64,000 nucleotides of DNA from Actinomadura sp. WMMA1423 (GCF_006547145.1 NZ_CP041244.1:6014001-6078000), one strand, 5' to 3'; counted from the first letter of the stretch, positions 26,485 to 35,685 are shown. Translations and numbers: made by a program. The notes: a model not told the origin generated them from the letters alone.

Positions 26485-28907
26485 TGATCTGCCTCGCCTT
26501 CCGCTGCGTTGGTGCCGAGGACTTCCGCCGCGTCGGAGCGGCCCCGCATGGTGCCGCGCTGGTAAGAGCCCATGATCCGCTGGATCTCCTCGGGGGAGCG
26601 GCCCGGGTCGTCCTGCTCGTCCTGCTCGTCGGCGACGACGGGCTCCTCGGTGCGCAGGGGATCGGCCAGATTCGCCTGCGGCACTCGGACGGGCAGACCG
26701 GACGGTGTGGTGGAGATGTCGGGCACGGGTGGCAGAACCTCCGGCTCGATGGGGTCGGGACGGGCGCCGTCCTCGGGGTCGTCGCGCCGCGCGGGCGCGG
26801 GCTCCGGTTCAGGGACCGCCGGGGCGCCGGGCGCCCGGGCGGAGGGCGGTTCCGCGGCCGGCGGGGGGACCGCCACGAGGGCGGGCCCGACGGGCTGCGG
26901 GCCGGTGCTCGCCGAGGGGAGCGTCGCCGTCGGCGCGGTGGTGCGGGTGCCGGCCGGCGCGGCGCCGACCGCGGCGGGCCGGCGCACCTCCAGGCCGTTC
27001 TGGGTGGTGGTGCCGACCGGGACCTGCGCCGGGCCCTGCTCGACGATCAGTTCCCGGGGGATCACGACGACGGCGGTCGTGCCGCCGTAGGCGGACCGCT
27101 TCAGCGACACCTGCAGGTTGTAGCGCTCGGCGAGCTTGCTGACCACGAACAGGCCGAGCTGGACCGAGCTCTGCAGGTTGAAGTCGGGCGGGTCGGCGAT
27201 CCGCGCGTTGATCTCGGCGAGCTTCTCGTCGGTCATGCCGAGCCCGCGGTCCTCGATGTCGATGGCGAAGCCGCTGGCGACCAGGTGCCCGCCGATCTGC
27301 ACGATGGTGTCGGGCGGGGAGAACGAGACGGCGTTCTCGATCAGCTCGGCGAGCAGGTGGGTGACGTCGCCGACCGCGCGTCCGGCCAGCTCGACCGGGC
27401 CGATCGGCAGGACGGTGACGCGGGTGTAGTCCTCGACCTCGCCGACGGCGGCGCGGACGACGTCCACCATCGGGACGGCGTTGCGCCAGCCGCGCGCCGG
27501 GAGGGCGCCGGAGAGCACGATGAGGTTCTCGGCGTTGCGCCGCATGCGGGTCGCGAGGTGGTCGAGCCGGAACAGCTCCTCCAGCTCCTTGGTCTCGATG
27601 TCGCGGCGGCGCTCCATGGTGTCCAGCATGGTGAGCTGCCGGTGCACCAGCGTCTGGGTGCGGCGGGCCAGGCTCAGCAGGACGTCCCGGATGCCGCGGC
27701 GCAGCTCCGCCTGCTCGACGGCGGTGCGGATCGCGGTCTCCTGGACGGCGTTGAACGCGCGGCCCACCTGCCCGATCTCGTCGGTGCCGAACCGGAGCGG
27801 GGGCGCCTCGACGGCGACGTCCACGTTCTCGCCGTGCCCGAGCCGCTCGACGACGCCGGGCAGCCGCTGCTCGGCCAGCTCCCAGGCCGCGCCGCGCAGC
27901 CGTTCCAGCTGCCGGACCAGGGCGCGCGCCGTGGTGATCGACACGACGATGGACGCGATGACCGCGAGGAGGCCGAGTCCACCGGCGAGCAGAAGCCGGA
28001 CGATGACCCAGGCGGCGATCGGTGTGGCGCGCTCCACGAGCCGGTCGCCCGCGTCCTGGATGCTCTTGCGCATCTGGCCGAGCGCCGGCTCGGTGGCGCC
28101 GCGCCACTGCTCGGCGGTGACCCGGACGCGCTGGCCCTTCGTGCGCTGGAGGAGCGCGTCCTCCAGGTTGCCGACGGCGGTGAGCCGCTTGTTGGCGTTC
28201 AGCTCGTTCCACGCCTGCCGGTCGGCGAACTCCAGGTCGACCAGGGCGCGGTCGTAGTTGAGGCGCCGCGCGCCGACGGCCTTCGCGATGTCGATCTGGT
28301 CGACCGGGGTGATCCGGCCGGACGCGAGGACGCCGGCGACGAGCGCGTCCTCCTGGGACAGCAGCTCCCAGGACCGGTTGACGGCGATCTCCGCCCGCAG
28401 GTCGGAGGTGAAGCCCTTGTCGTCGAGCGTCGTCGTCCCGTCGTACATATGGAAGATCGACTCGATGGTGTCGGAGTAGACGTCCATGATGTGCCGGCGG
28501 TCGTAGGCGCCGGAGTCGATCGAGCGGCGGTCGCCGTCCAGCCGGCCGAGCAGCCGGACCATCGCGTCGAGCCGCCGGTCCATCTCGTCGTCGGCGGCGC
28601 GGCGGACCGAGCCGCTGCGGGCCTTCTCGATGACGATCGCCCGCTCCTTGTCGGTGCGGGCGCGCTGGGCGGAGAGCAGGTCGGGCCGCCGCTGGCCGGT
28701 CGCGAGCATGGTCACGGTGAGGCGGCGCTCGTGCTGCAGCTCGACGAGCAGCGGGTCGCTCGGGGCGACGACGCTGTCCAGGGTGCTCACGAAGAGCAGG
28801 TTCACGCCTTCGCGCAACGTCACCCAGGCGGCGAAGGCCCACAGCGCGGTCAGTGAGACCAGCAGGGCCGCAATCTTGGTCCGCAGCCGTGAGTTGCGGA
28901 AACGCAT
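26481..28907 (-). CDS. cvnA: Conservon sensor kinase-like protein CvnA
   Basis: An 808-residue membrane protein: N-terminal helix (residues ~8-30), an extracytoplasmic nitrate/nitrite-sensor (NIT-type) region, a second helix (near residue 305), HAMP, a coiled linker with the possible phospho-His in FRLDHLATRMRR, then HATPase_c (ELIENAVSFSPPD, DRGLGMTDEKL). About 160 Pro/Glu/Asp-rich residues end the chain. I start at ATG 28907 (MRFRNSRLRTKIAALL), where CvnA homologues begin, rather than at the longer 28973 frame. It heads cvnABCD. The terpene operon ends 210 nt upstream on the same strand, and conservons are often next to P450 genes, so a regulatory link is possible. Confidence 0.88.
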   Translation of the reverse strand: MRFRNSRLRTKIAALLVSLTALWAFAAWVTLREGVNLLFVSTLDSVVAPSDPLLVELQHERRLTVTMLATGQRRPDLLSAQRARTDKERAIVIEKARSGSVRRAADDEMDRRLDAMVRLLGRLDGDRRSIDSGAYDRRHIMDVYSDTIESIFHMYDGTTTLDDKGFTSDLRAEIAVNRSWELLSQEDALVAGVLASGRITPVDQIDIAKAVGARRLNYDRALVDLEFADRQAWNELNANKRLTAVGNLEDALLQRTKGQRVRVTAEQWRGATEPALGQMRKSIQDAGDRLVERATPIAAWVIVRLLLAGGLGLLAVIASIVVSITTARALVRQLERLRGAAWELAEQRLPGVVERLGHGENVDVAVEAPPLRFGTDEIGQVGRAFNAVQETAIRTAVEQAELRRGIRDVLLSLARRTQTLVHRQLTMLDTMERRRDIETKELEELFRLDHLATRMRRNAENLIVLSGALPARGWRNAVPMVDVVRAAVGEVEDYTRVTVLPIGPVELAGRAVGDVTHLLAELIENAVSFSPPDTIVQIGGHLVASGFAIDIEDRGLGMTDEKLAEINARIADPPDFNLQSSVQLGLFVVSKLAERYNLQVSLKRSAYGGTTAVVVIPRELIVEQGPAQVPVGTTTQNGLEVRRPAAVGAAPAGTRTTAPTATLPSASTGPQPVGPALVAVPPPAAEPPSARAPGAPAVPEPEPAPARRDDPEDGARPDPIEPEVLPPVPDISTTPSGLPVRVPQANLADPLRTEEPVVADEQDEQDDPGRSPEEIQRIMGSYQRGTMRGRSDAAEVLGTNAAEGEADQ

Positions 28908-29108
28908 TATGATCGCCCCAACAATTGTCAAGGTGCCTGCAATGCGAGGTACTGGGGCCCGGCTGCGAGACACTGGTGGCGGTGAGTGCGGGTTGGGCTA
29001 TGCCGTGTCACCGGCAAGGCACCGGTGAACCTTACCAACGCCACCAAACCCACTCAAGGTGAATGGTTTCCGTCCCACCCGTACAAGCAGGTCACCCTCG
29101 TCCAACGT

Positions 29109-29121
29109 GGTGAAATTCACC
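29109..29121. promoter_or_regulatory. Palindrome at the terpene cyclase/cvnA junction
   Basis: GGTGAA-A-TTCACC, perfect 6-bp arms with a 1-nt centre, overlapping the cyclase stop codon, in the region expected to hold the cvnA promoter. It resembles half of a Rex/Lac-type dyad but lacks the 4-nt spacer of Rex sites. Confidence 0.3.
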
Positions 29122-30871
29122 GCACTGAAACACGGGCGTCACACCGGGCGAGGCGAAGGGCCCCCAGCACCGCCGCCTGCACGATGGTCGTGGGGCGATA
29201 TAGGTCTTTGTCATGCCATAGGGGCGCCTTGCCGGAGTCAACGTCCCGCCGGGCGCCGGTCAGGGGGCCGGTGGTGGTCCGCAGGGCCGCTCGCAGGTAG
29301 GCGTCCCCTCGCCGGACCGCTCGCTCCGCCGCCTCCCGCGCCGCCGGATCGGTCGCGTCATCGGCGGACGGGCGGGCGAGGGTCAGGATGTGCACGGCGT
29401 AGGCCGTCTCCTCGGCGGTCCCTTCCCAGCGTCCCCAGGAGCCGTCCGGGCGCTGTTCCCGCAGCACCCACTCGACGGCCCGGCGCACCGCGTCCGCGGA
29501 TTCCGCGCCGCCGAACTCGTTGAGCGCCAGGGCCGCGCAAGAGGTCGCGTAGAGCGGTGAGGCATGCCACCGGTCGACCCAGCTGCCGTCGTTCGACTGC
29601 TCGCCGGTCAGCCAGGACGCCGCCTTTCGCGCGCTCGCCGCGTAACGGCCGGCCGGGTCGGCGCCGCCGGACTCCAGGTAATGGCCGAACGCCTCGAGTA
29701 CGTGCGCGTTGGTCGTGACCGACCGTCCGTTCTCGCCGGGCCAGCTACAGAAATGCGTCTTCGTTTCGTACTTCCATAGCAGGTCGGGCGGGTGCGGTTC
29801 CCCGAGAAGCGACAACGCGTACAGCACGCCGGAACTGGTGTCGGCGTCCGGGGGCAGGCCGGTGCCACCCGGCGCGCCCTCCTCGCCGAGCGACGCCCGC
29901 ATCTGGGCGGTGAGCTCCGGGGGGACGCTCGGCGCGAGCCCGGCGCGCGCCAGCCAGCCCAGCACCCAGCCGCGCTCGAAGTTGGTGACCGGGACGGCGA
30001 CGGGGACGGGACCCCCGTGCTGCTCGACCGCCGCCTCCAGGTAGCGCAGCGCGGCGTCGACGCCCTCCCCTCCTCGGCCCGGGGAGCCGAGCCAGGCGGC
30101 GGTGGCGGCGGTGGAGGCGCCCACGGTCGCGAACCGTCCCGGCTCCTGCGGCGCGGGGGAGTCGCCGCGGGGGCGCGTCGGCGCCGGCAGCGGCACGGGA
30201 TGGACCGACTCGGCGCGGCGCGCCGACGCTCCCGCCACCTCGAGGGCGTGCTGCACCTTCAGCGGGACGGCGCCGCCGGCTTCGAGGTGGGCCCTGGCGG
30301 CGGCGACGAACGCCCCGTCCATCCCGGCGGGCGGGACCAGCCGGCCGCCCGTCCACCAGGTCGCGAGGGCGGGATCGTCGCGGAGCCGGTCGAGGTGCCC
30401 GTTGATCGCCTCGATGAGGGCCGGGGTGATGTGCTCGATCGCCGGCATGTCCGGGAAGTCCGTCGCCGCCCCGCCGTAGATCCACCGCGCGACGGTCCGC
30501 AGGGCGCGCCCGGCTCCGCGGACCACCTCGGCGACGTAGACGCCGGACGGCCAGCGCCGTCCCACCGAGGCGAGCGTGGACAGCAGCGCCTCGGTCGCGC
30601 TCAGCGTCGGGACGAGCGCGTAGCCTGGATCCGGTGGTCCCCAGCCGCCGTCGGGGCGCTGGGTGTCGAGAAGGAACCGGATCCGCTCGGAATGTCCGGT
30701 CAGCCACGGGGCCAGGCTCACCAGCCGCCCGGTCTCGTAGACGGACGGGGACGAGCGTCCCCAGGTGTCGCGCACGAGGTCGGCCACCAGCGCGTCGGCG
30801 GCCGCGTAGAGATCGTGGGGGTCCGGATCCGCGGTATCGGGCGCGTCCGGACCCACCTCCTCGACGGTCAC
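29117..30871 (-). CDS. Class II terpene cyclase (labdane/drimane type)
   Basis: A 584-residue protein of the squalene-hopene/class II cyclase superfamily (alpha-barrel, beta-gamma domains). QW-type repeats: QRPDGGWG (residues 71-78) and EQRPDGSWGRW near the C-terminus. The acid motif that protonates the prenyl chain, normally DxDD, reads D342-A-D344-T345-S, close to the DxDTT form reported for drimenyl-diphosphate-type cyclases. The substrate could therefore be FPP or GGPP. The later block HFCSWPGENGRSVTTNAHVLEA also fits bacterial class II diterpene cyclases. The GTG start overlaps the stop of the class I gene (GTGA). It is the third gene of a P450-class I-class II operon. Confidence 0.85.
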   Translation of the reverse strand: MTVEEVGPDAPDTADPDPHDLYAAADALVADLVRDTWGRSSPSVYETGRLVSLAPWLTGHSERIRFLLDTQRPDGGWGPPDPGYALVPTLSATEALLSTLASVGRRWPSGVYVAEVVRGAGRALRTVARWIYGGAATDFPDMPAIEHITPALIEAINGHLDRLRDDPALATWWTGGRLVPPAGMDGAFVAAARAHLEAGGAVPLKVQHALEVAGASARRAESVHPVPLPAPTRPRGDSPAPQEPGRFATVGASTAATAAWLGSPGRGGEGVDAALRYLEAAVEQHGGPVPVAVPVTNFERGWVLGWLARAGLAPSVPPELTAQMRASLGEEGAPGGTGLPPDADTSSGVLYALSLLGEPHPPDLLWKYETKTHFCSWPGENGRSVTTNAHVLEAFGHYLESGGADPAGRYAASARKAASWLTGEQSNDGSWVDRWHASPLYATSCAALALNEFGGAESADAVRRAVEWVLREQRPDGSWGRWEGTAEETAYAVHILTLARPSADDATDPAAREAAERAVRRGDAYLRAALRTTTGPLTGARRDVDSGKAPLWHDKDLYRPTTIVQAAVLGALRLARCDARVSVR

Positions 30872-31788
30872 AGCGACCCCCAGTAGTCGCTCAGCTCGTA
30901 GAAGCCCGTGCTGTAGCCGATCTGCCGCTCGAGATAGGCCACGGCCTCGGGGCAGTCGTCGCGCAGGGGCCGGAGGCGGGTGCGGCAGCGCGCCACGATC
31001 TCCTCGATCCGCGCGGTGATGTCGGCACGTTCCACCCCGAGCATCTGCGCGTTCAGGTCGCCCCAGGTGACGTCCCGCTCGTAGGTGGCGAGGTCGTTGA
31101 GCAGCCGCAGCACGCGCTGGACGTCCCGGCTCGCGGCCTGCAGCTCGCCGATGTGGTCGAGGACGCCCTGGTCGGCGTGCACGATCCAGTGCGAGATGTT
31201 GACCCAGGCCGAGCCGTAGTTGTCGGCGTTGTCCAGGTACTCGTCGAACGTCGGCCACGCCGCCCGGTCGCCCGACTTCCACGTCAGCTCGCGGACGCCG
31301 CACTCCAGCAGCCGTCCGAGCTGCGCCAGCCAGTCGCCGCGCAGCACCGCGAACGCGGGTGATCCGGCCACCTCGTCCCGGATGTCGGCGAGGAACCGGG
31401 TGAGCCCGTCCCCGGGCGCCGGCGGTGCTCCCTCCGCGACGGCGAGGCAGCGCCGGTTGAGGTCGTCCACCTCGTCCCGGGACGTCGCGACATGGTCCAC
31501 CAGCCAGTCCAGGCCGAAGATCCACAGCGAGGTGCGCGCCGCCATCCGGATCCCGGACGCGTCGAGCCACGGCGAACCGAAGGCGTTCGCGCAGGCCACG
31601 GCGTTGAACAGGGTCTCGTCGATCGGCTTGGCGTCGAACAGGTCGGGATAGGCCTCGGCGCACTTCGCCAGATCGCGGGCGCACTTCACGGCCTGCGCCA
31701 TCACGGCCCCGTCGTGCTGGGCGTCCCGGAGAACGTCGGGCGTCGCGGGGCCGCCGGTATGCGGGGGCACCCCGTCCGCCGCCTTCAC
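30868..31788 (-). CDS. Class I terpene synthase
   Basis: A 306-residue all-helical class I terpene synthase that would ionise the cyclised diphosphate made by the class II partner. The magnesium-binding NSE motif is clear (NDLATYERD, N231/T235/D239). The usual DDxxD is missing; the matching helix reads FGLDWLVDHVATS with only D94 and D98. The effector region and C-terminal FYELSDYW resemble bacterial class I enzymes that act after labdane cyclases. Start GTG 31788 overlaps the P450 stop (GTGA). Whether it makes an alcohol or an olefin cannot be inferred. Confidence 0.82.
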   Translation of the reverse strand: MKAADGVPPHTGGPATPDVLRDAQHDGAVMAQAVKCARDLAKCAEAYPDLFDAKPIDETLFNAVACANAFGSPWLDASGIRMAARTSLWIFGLDWLVDHVATSRDEVDDLNRRCLAVAEGAPPAPGDGLTRFLADIRDEVAGSPAFAVLRGDWLAQLGRLLECGVRELTWKSGDRAAWPTFDEYLDNADNYGSAWVNISHWIVHADQGVLDHIGELQAASRDVQRVLRLLNDLATYERDVTWGDLNAQMLGVERADITARIEEIVARCRTRLRPLRDDCPEAVAYLERQIGYSTGFYELSDYWGSL

Positions 31789-33155
31789 GCGTCCCGCCTG
31801 ACGGGGGTCAGCGTCATCTCCAGCGACTCCCGCGGCCGCAGCGTCGCGCCGATGCGCGGCATGGCGGGGATGGCGTCGGACAGGGTGGGACGGAACCGGT
31901 TCAGGATGCTCGTCAGGATCATCCGCGCCTCGACGTCGAACACGTGGCGGCCGATGCACTGGTGCGGTCCACCCCCGAAGGGGAAGTAGGCGTAGCGGTG
32001 CCGCTTGCGTGAGTTCTCCGGGGTGAAGCGCTCCGGGTCGAACTCGAGCGGGCGCTCCCACACCGACGCGAGGCGGTGCGTGAGGAACGGGCTGATGAGC
32101 ACCGGGTCGCCCGGGTCGATGTGCACGCCGCCGAGGACCGTCGGCGCGGTCGCCATGCGCGGGAACATCCAGCCCACGGGGTAGAGGCGCAGCAGTTCCT
32201 GGACGACCTGCGACACGTAGGGCAGCCTCGGAAGGTGCTCGGGACGGACCGGCTCGCCGCCGACCACGCCCTCGATCTCCTCCACCAGCCTGTCCCGGAC
32301 GCCCGGGTGGTCGTGCAGCAGCGGCCACAGCCACGTCAGCGCCAGCGTCGTGGTCTCGGTGCTGGTCGCGAACATGGCGAGCAGGTTGTCGCGGATCCAC
32401 TTGTCGTCCGGCGGGGCGCCGTCCTCGGTCCGGGCCTGGCAGAGCGCGGTGAAGATGTCGCTGCCGTCGCCCGGATCGTCCCGGTAGCGCGCCACCAGCT
32501 CGAACAGGACCTCGTCCATCACCTGGACGGCGTCCTTGAACGCCTTGTCGCCCGGCATCGGCAGCACGCGCGGCAGGAACGGCAGCAGGAACCGGACCGA
32601 GATCGAGGTCGCGATCTGGTCGAACGTCGGGATCAGCTTGTTGGCCTCGACGGGGGAGATCTTGTCGCCGAACAGGACCTTGATCACGGTCTCGTTGACG
32701 ATCCGGCTCATCTCCGGCAGCACGTCGATCGGGCGTCCCGCGCGGGCGGGCTCGTCCAGCTTGGCGACGGCGTCGTTGATCGCGTCCGCCATCAGCCCGG
32801 TGAGCCGGTTGACGTTGCGGGTGGTGAACACCGGCTGCAGCACCCGCTTGCTGTTCTCCCACTCGGCGCCCTCGGACAGGATGCTGTCGCCCATCAACTC
32901 GCGCAGCGGCCGCCAGAACACCCCGTCCCGCTGGAAGATCTCCGACTCGCGCCGCAGAACCTGCTGGATGTGGTCGGGATGGGTGACGAGGTAGGGGTGG
33001 GATGCACCGAGGTCGAGCCGGATGAGCCGGCCGTCCCCCTCCGTACTGATCCGTTCCAACTGGCGAAGCGGGTCGCGGACGAATCCGGCGACCGTGCGGT
33101 ACAGGGGGAAGTTCTTCGCCTTCTGGACTGGGACGGCGCCGACGTCAACGGACAT
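31785..33155 (-). CDS. Cytochrome P450 of the terpene operon
   Basis: A 456-residue P450. I-helix FATSTETTTLALTW (oxygen-activating Thr), K-helix ELLRLY (ExxR), and the heme loop FPFGGGPHQCIGRH with axial C400. No membrane anchor or fused reductase; ferredoxin-dependent operation is expected. It is the first gene of a three-gene coupled operon with class I and class II terpene enzymes, so it most likely oxidises their hydrocarbon or alcohol product. No separate GGPP synthase is in the operon. A 378-nt AT-richer region upstream should hold the promoter. Confidence 0.9.
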   Translation of the reverse strand: MSVDVGAVPVQKAKNFPLYRTVAGFVRDPLRQLERISTEGDGRLIRLDLGASHPYLVTHPDHIQQVLRRESEIFQRDGVFWRPLRELMGDSILSEGAEWENSKRVLQPVFTTRNVNRLTGLMADAINDAVAKLDEPARAGRPIDVLPEMSRIVNETVIKVLFGDKISPVEANKLIPTFDQIATSISVRFLLPFLPRVLPMPGDKAFKDAVQVMDEVLFELVARYRDDPGDGSDIFTALCQARTEDGAPPDDKWIRDNLLAMFATSTETTTLALTWLWPLLHDHPGVRDRLVEEIEGVVGGEPVRPEHLPRLPYVSQVVQELLRLYPVGWMFPRMATAPTVLGGVHIDPGDPVLISPFLTHRLASVWERPLEFDPERFTPENSRKRHRYAYFPFGGGPHQCIGRHVFDVEARMILTSILNRFRPTLSDAIPAMPRIGATLRPRESLEMTLTPVRRDA

Positions 33156-33533
33156 TACCGACTGCCCCTCGATGTTGAGTTGAAGTACCAGTGCTCGCGG
33201 GCGGGCCGTCCCGAGCGCGGGGCCGCGCGGGACGCCCGGCGTCCCTCGCGGCGGGACGCCGTAAATGAGTGGTTCGGGGTTTGTGGGAAGGTTGCGGTGT
33301 TATGTAGCTTTCTGTGGGAGTATCACATGATCAATTAACATCGGCAAGGCTTGGGCCGGTAGAAATCTCAACCTTTTAGACGTGACCCTTATCACTTGCC
33401 GGGTGTGTTGTCCCGTTGTCGAGAAAGCCTTAAAGGCGCGATCATGAAGCCCGCGAAAAGGGCGTTCGCCTCAGCAGGGCAGCACGGAGAGTGACACCCC
33501 GCGATGTGGAGAACTCTTCCGGTTTATACCGAA
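33156..33533. other. Intergenic region upstream of the P450 operon
   Basis: 378 nt without a credible gene, clearly AT-richer than its surroundings at 33280-33450. It contains a weak dyad GTGACCCTTATCAC (33382-33395) and two GATCATG words. It probably contains the terpene operon promoter; no consensus pair with good spacing was found. Confidence 0.4.
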
Positions 33534-33893
33534 TTACTTTGCCGCGCGGGGGCTCGGGGCCAGATCGGGCCACGCGACGCGTCCCGCCACTCGCACCTCG
33601 CCGGTCACTTTGCGTGACCCGCAGTGCGCCACCACCGGGTACGTGCTCGGCGGGGCGTCCCGCTTCACGACGGCGGCGCCGTCCACCGCGCGTCCGTCGA
33701 AGGCCTCGGAACTCGCGGCCACGCTTCCGGCGCAGCCGGGCATCGTCAGCCGGACCCGCTCACCGGGCCGCACGGCGCGGGGCTCCACGGAGACGGGACC
33801 GTTCCCGGTGGCCGTCGCCTGCCCCGTCGCCGGAGCCAGCATGCCCGCCGCGACGAGTGCCGTTCCCAACACGGTGACGCTGAGCAGACGCAA
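33534..33893 (-). CDS. Small secreted protein
   Basis: A 119-residue protein with a Sec signal peptide (MRLLSVTVLGTALVAAGMLAPATGQATA, cleavage expected near residue 27). The mature part looks like an Ig-like beta domain (VSVEPRAVRPGERVRLTMPGC) with two cysteines (MPGCAG and VAHCGSR) that could form a disulphide, a layout common in small actinomycete secreted proteins. Function unknown. It stands alone, 39 nt downstream of the RarD gene on the same strand. Confidence 0.75.
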   Translation of the reverse strand: MRLLSVTVLGTALVAAGMLAPATGQATATGNGPVSVEPRAVRPGERVRLTMPGCAGSVAASSEAFDGRAVDGAAVVKRDAPPSTYPVVAHCGSRKVTGEVRVAGRVAWPDLAPSPRAAK

Positions 33894-33932
33894 CGACGGA
33901 CTCCCTCACTCGGGCGTGTGACGTCCGGCACT

Positions 33933-34823
33933 TTAGCCCCTTTGGGCGGTTTCGGGCAGCGCTTCCCGGCGTCCGGCGCCCAACCCGTCCCACGTGAGCG
34001 TCACCAGTGCGAGCCAGACCAGCAGGAACCCGGCCCAGCGGCTCGGCGGCATCTCCTCGTGCTGCACGAACAGCCCGATGGCGAACTGCAGCACCGGCGC
34101 CAGGTACTGGAGCATCCCGATGGCGCTCAGCGGCAGCCTGGTGGCGGCCGCGTTGAACAGCATCAGCGGCACGGCCGTCACGACCCCGGCCGCCGCCAGC
34201 AGCGCCGCGTGCCCCGCGCCGTGGTGCCCGAACGCGGCCTCGCCCCGTCCCTCCAGCAGCAGCACGAAACCCAGCGCCGGCAGGAACGTCACGGCCGTCT
34301 CGACCGCGAGGCTCTCCGCCGAGGGCATGTCGGCGAACTTCTTGAGCAGGCCGTACACCCCGAACGCGGACGCGAGCACCAGCGCGATCCAGGGAGGGCG
34401 CCCGTAGTCGACGGTCAGCACCACCACCGCGGCCGCCCCCATCCCGACCGCCGCCCACTGCCACCGCCGCAGCCGCTCCCGGAAGATCACCACACCGAAC
34501 ACCACGCTGATCAGCGGGTTGATGAAGTACCCCAGCGCGGACTCGATCGTGTGCCCGCTGTTGACGGCGTAGATGTAGGTCCCCCAGTTGACGCTGATCA
34601 CCAGCGCCGCCAGCGTCAGCAGCACGCCCCGCCGCCATCCGAGCGTCCGCAGCCACCCCGGGTTCCGCCGCACGGCCAGCACCGCGACCACCGCGACGAG
34701 CGACCACATGATCCGGTGCGCCAGGATCTCCCCCGCCCCCGCCGGCTTCAGCAGCGGCCAGTACAGCGGGAAAAGCCCCCACATCACGTACGCCGCGACC
34801 CCGCACACCATCCCCCGCCTCAC
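33933..34823 (-). CDS. rarD: EamA-family transporter RarD
   Basis: A 296-residue drug/metabolite transporter with ten predicted helices. The start of the EamA repeat (GVAAYVMWGLFPLYWPLL) and HRIMWSLVAV, NWGTYIYAVN, and GYFINPLISVVFGVVIF blocks match RarD. The substrate is unknown for the family. I use GTG 34823 (MRRGMVCGV) because homology begins there; the open frame extends ~40 residues further upstream without similarity. Monocistronic or co-transcribed with the secreted protein downstream. Confidence 0.85.
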   Translation of the reverse strand: MRRGMVCGVAAYVMWGLFPLYWPLLKPAGAGEILAHRIMWSLVAVVAVLAVRRNPGWLRTLGWRRGVLLTLAALVISVNWGTYIYAVNSGHTIESALGYFINPLISVVFGVVIFRERLRRWQWAAVGMGAAAVVVLTVDYGRPPWIALVLASAFGVYGLLKKFADMPSAESLAVETAVTFLPALGFVLLLEGRGEAAFGHHGAGHAALLAAAGVVTAVPLMLFNAAATRLPLSAIGMLQYLAPVLQFAIGLFVQHEEMPPSRWAGFLLVWLALVTLTWDGLGAGRREALPETAQRG

Positions 34824-35010
34824 GCCCGCAACATACCAGCAGGTAATCAACCAAAAGGAACAACACTCATGACGCGGGACCTCCGCGCACGGGGGCGCGG
34901 CTCGGAGACCCATGAGGAGCTGCTTTTGCGAGATAGTGGGCGGCATGACGGATTGAAGAGCACAGGCGCAGCGCTGGCGTTGGAAGAAGACCTCCGCCCC
35001 GGACTGGTCA

Positions 35011-35292
35011 ATGTCGGTCTCCGGGCTCCCGCATTGCGCGACCTGCGGCGTCCCGCTACGCGATTACGTTCACCGGGTCAGGCCGGAAAGCGAGCGCTGC
35101 ATCGGGCTGGCCTGGTGCCCCGCCTGCCGGACTTACGCCGGAGCGATGGTCCATGTACCCCGGGAAGAGGACCTTCCTGACGCGCTGGCGCCGCTGGACG
35201 AGTTCGACCGCGAGCGTCTGCTGAAGAGTGAGACCAAACTCGTCGACCACATCGACCGATTGATCCGACGAGGCACCTGGCCACCGGCCTGA
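35011..35292 (+). CDS. Small zinc-ribbon-like protein
   Basis: A 93-residue protein with two CxxC pairs (HCATCG, WCPACR) about 25 residues apart, forming a probable zinc ribbon, and a C-terminal charged helix (DEFDRERLLKSETKLVDHIDRLIRRG). No enzyme motif. No clear ribosome site precedes the ATG, so the start may be wrong by a few codons. It converges with the S24/S26-like gene, 18 nt between stops. Function unknown. Confidence 0.65.
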   Translation: MSVSGLPHCATCGVPLRDYVHRVRPESERCIGLAWCPACRTYAGAMVHVPREEDLPDALAPLDEFDRERLLKSETKLVDHIDRLIRRGTWPPA

Positions 35293-35310
35293 GCCCGTGG
35301 TCCGGGCAGC

Positions 35311-35685
35311 TCAACGGTCAGAGTCCTCTTCGTCCGGCTCCTGGGGTACGGCCTTGGCCAAAGCGCCCGGCCGGGATTCGCCCTTGACCGCGACGCAGAT
35401 TCCGAAGACCCGTTCGCGTCCTGTCCAGCCGTTGATCCGGCCGCGGTTGTTGCTGATCTGCACACGGCCCTTGGCGGGATCGAGGCCCGAGACGAGGTGC
35501 AGGTAGACCGTCCCCGCCACCCGGGCGAGCACGATGTCGCCGACCTCCAGTTTCGACGGGTCGACCGGTGCGACGGTGACCACATCGCCGCTTCTTATCA
35601 GGGGAACCATGGACCCCCCTGAAGGCCGGAACTCCACGGTGGCGCCGTCGGCGACTCGAGCGGCGATCGCATCCATCTTGCCCAC
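35311..35685 (-). CDS. S24/S26 signal-peptidase-like domain protein
   Basis: A 124-residue protein made of a LexA/signal-peptidase-like beta fold: the putative nucleophile region GGSMVPLIRSGDVVTV and the later VGDIVLARVAGTVYLHLVSGLD. In active S24/S26 enzymes a lysine follows in the second block; here that place shows YLHLV, so the catalytic dyad may be incomplete. No signal peptide, membrane segment or DNA-binding domain. The next strand QISNNRGRINGW keeps the typical NN/G turn. It may be an inactive or non-proteolytic member. Confidence 0.65.
   Translation of the reverse strand: MGKMDAIAARVADGATVEFRPSGGSMVPLIRSGDVVTVAPVDPSKLEVGDIVLARVAGTVYLHLVSGLDPAKGRVQISNNRGRINGWTGRERVFGICVAVKGESRPGALAKAVPQEPDEEDSDR

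Noticed and set aside
26572..28856. Long plus-strand frames across the cvnA gene
   Set aside because: Reverse-strand shadows of cvnA; no motifs, and the cvn gene order on the minus strand is unmistakable.
28921..28931. TTGACA and ACAATTGT near cvnA as a -35 element
   Set aside because: With the likely start at ATG 28907 the matching -10 would fall on the start codon; no suitable hexamer at 17 nt.
29109..29121. Palindrome GGTGAAATTCACC as a second Rex site
   Set aside because: Spacer is 1 nt rather than 4 and the outer TTG/CAA bases are absent.
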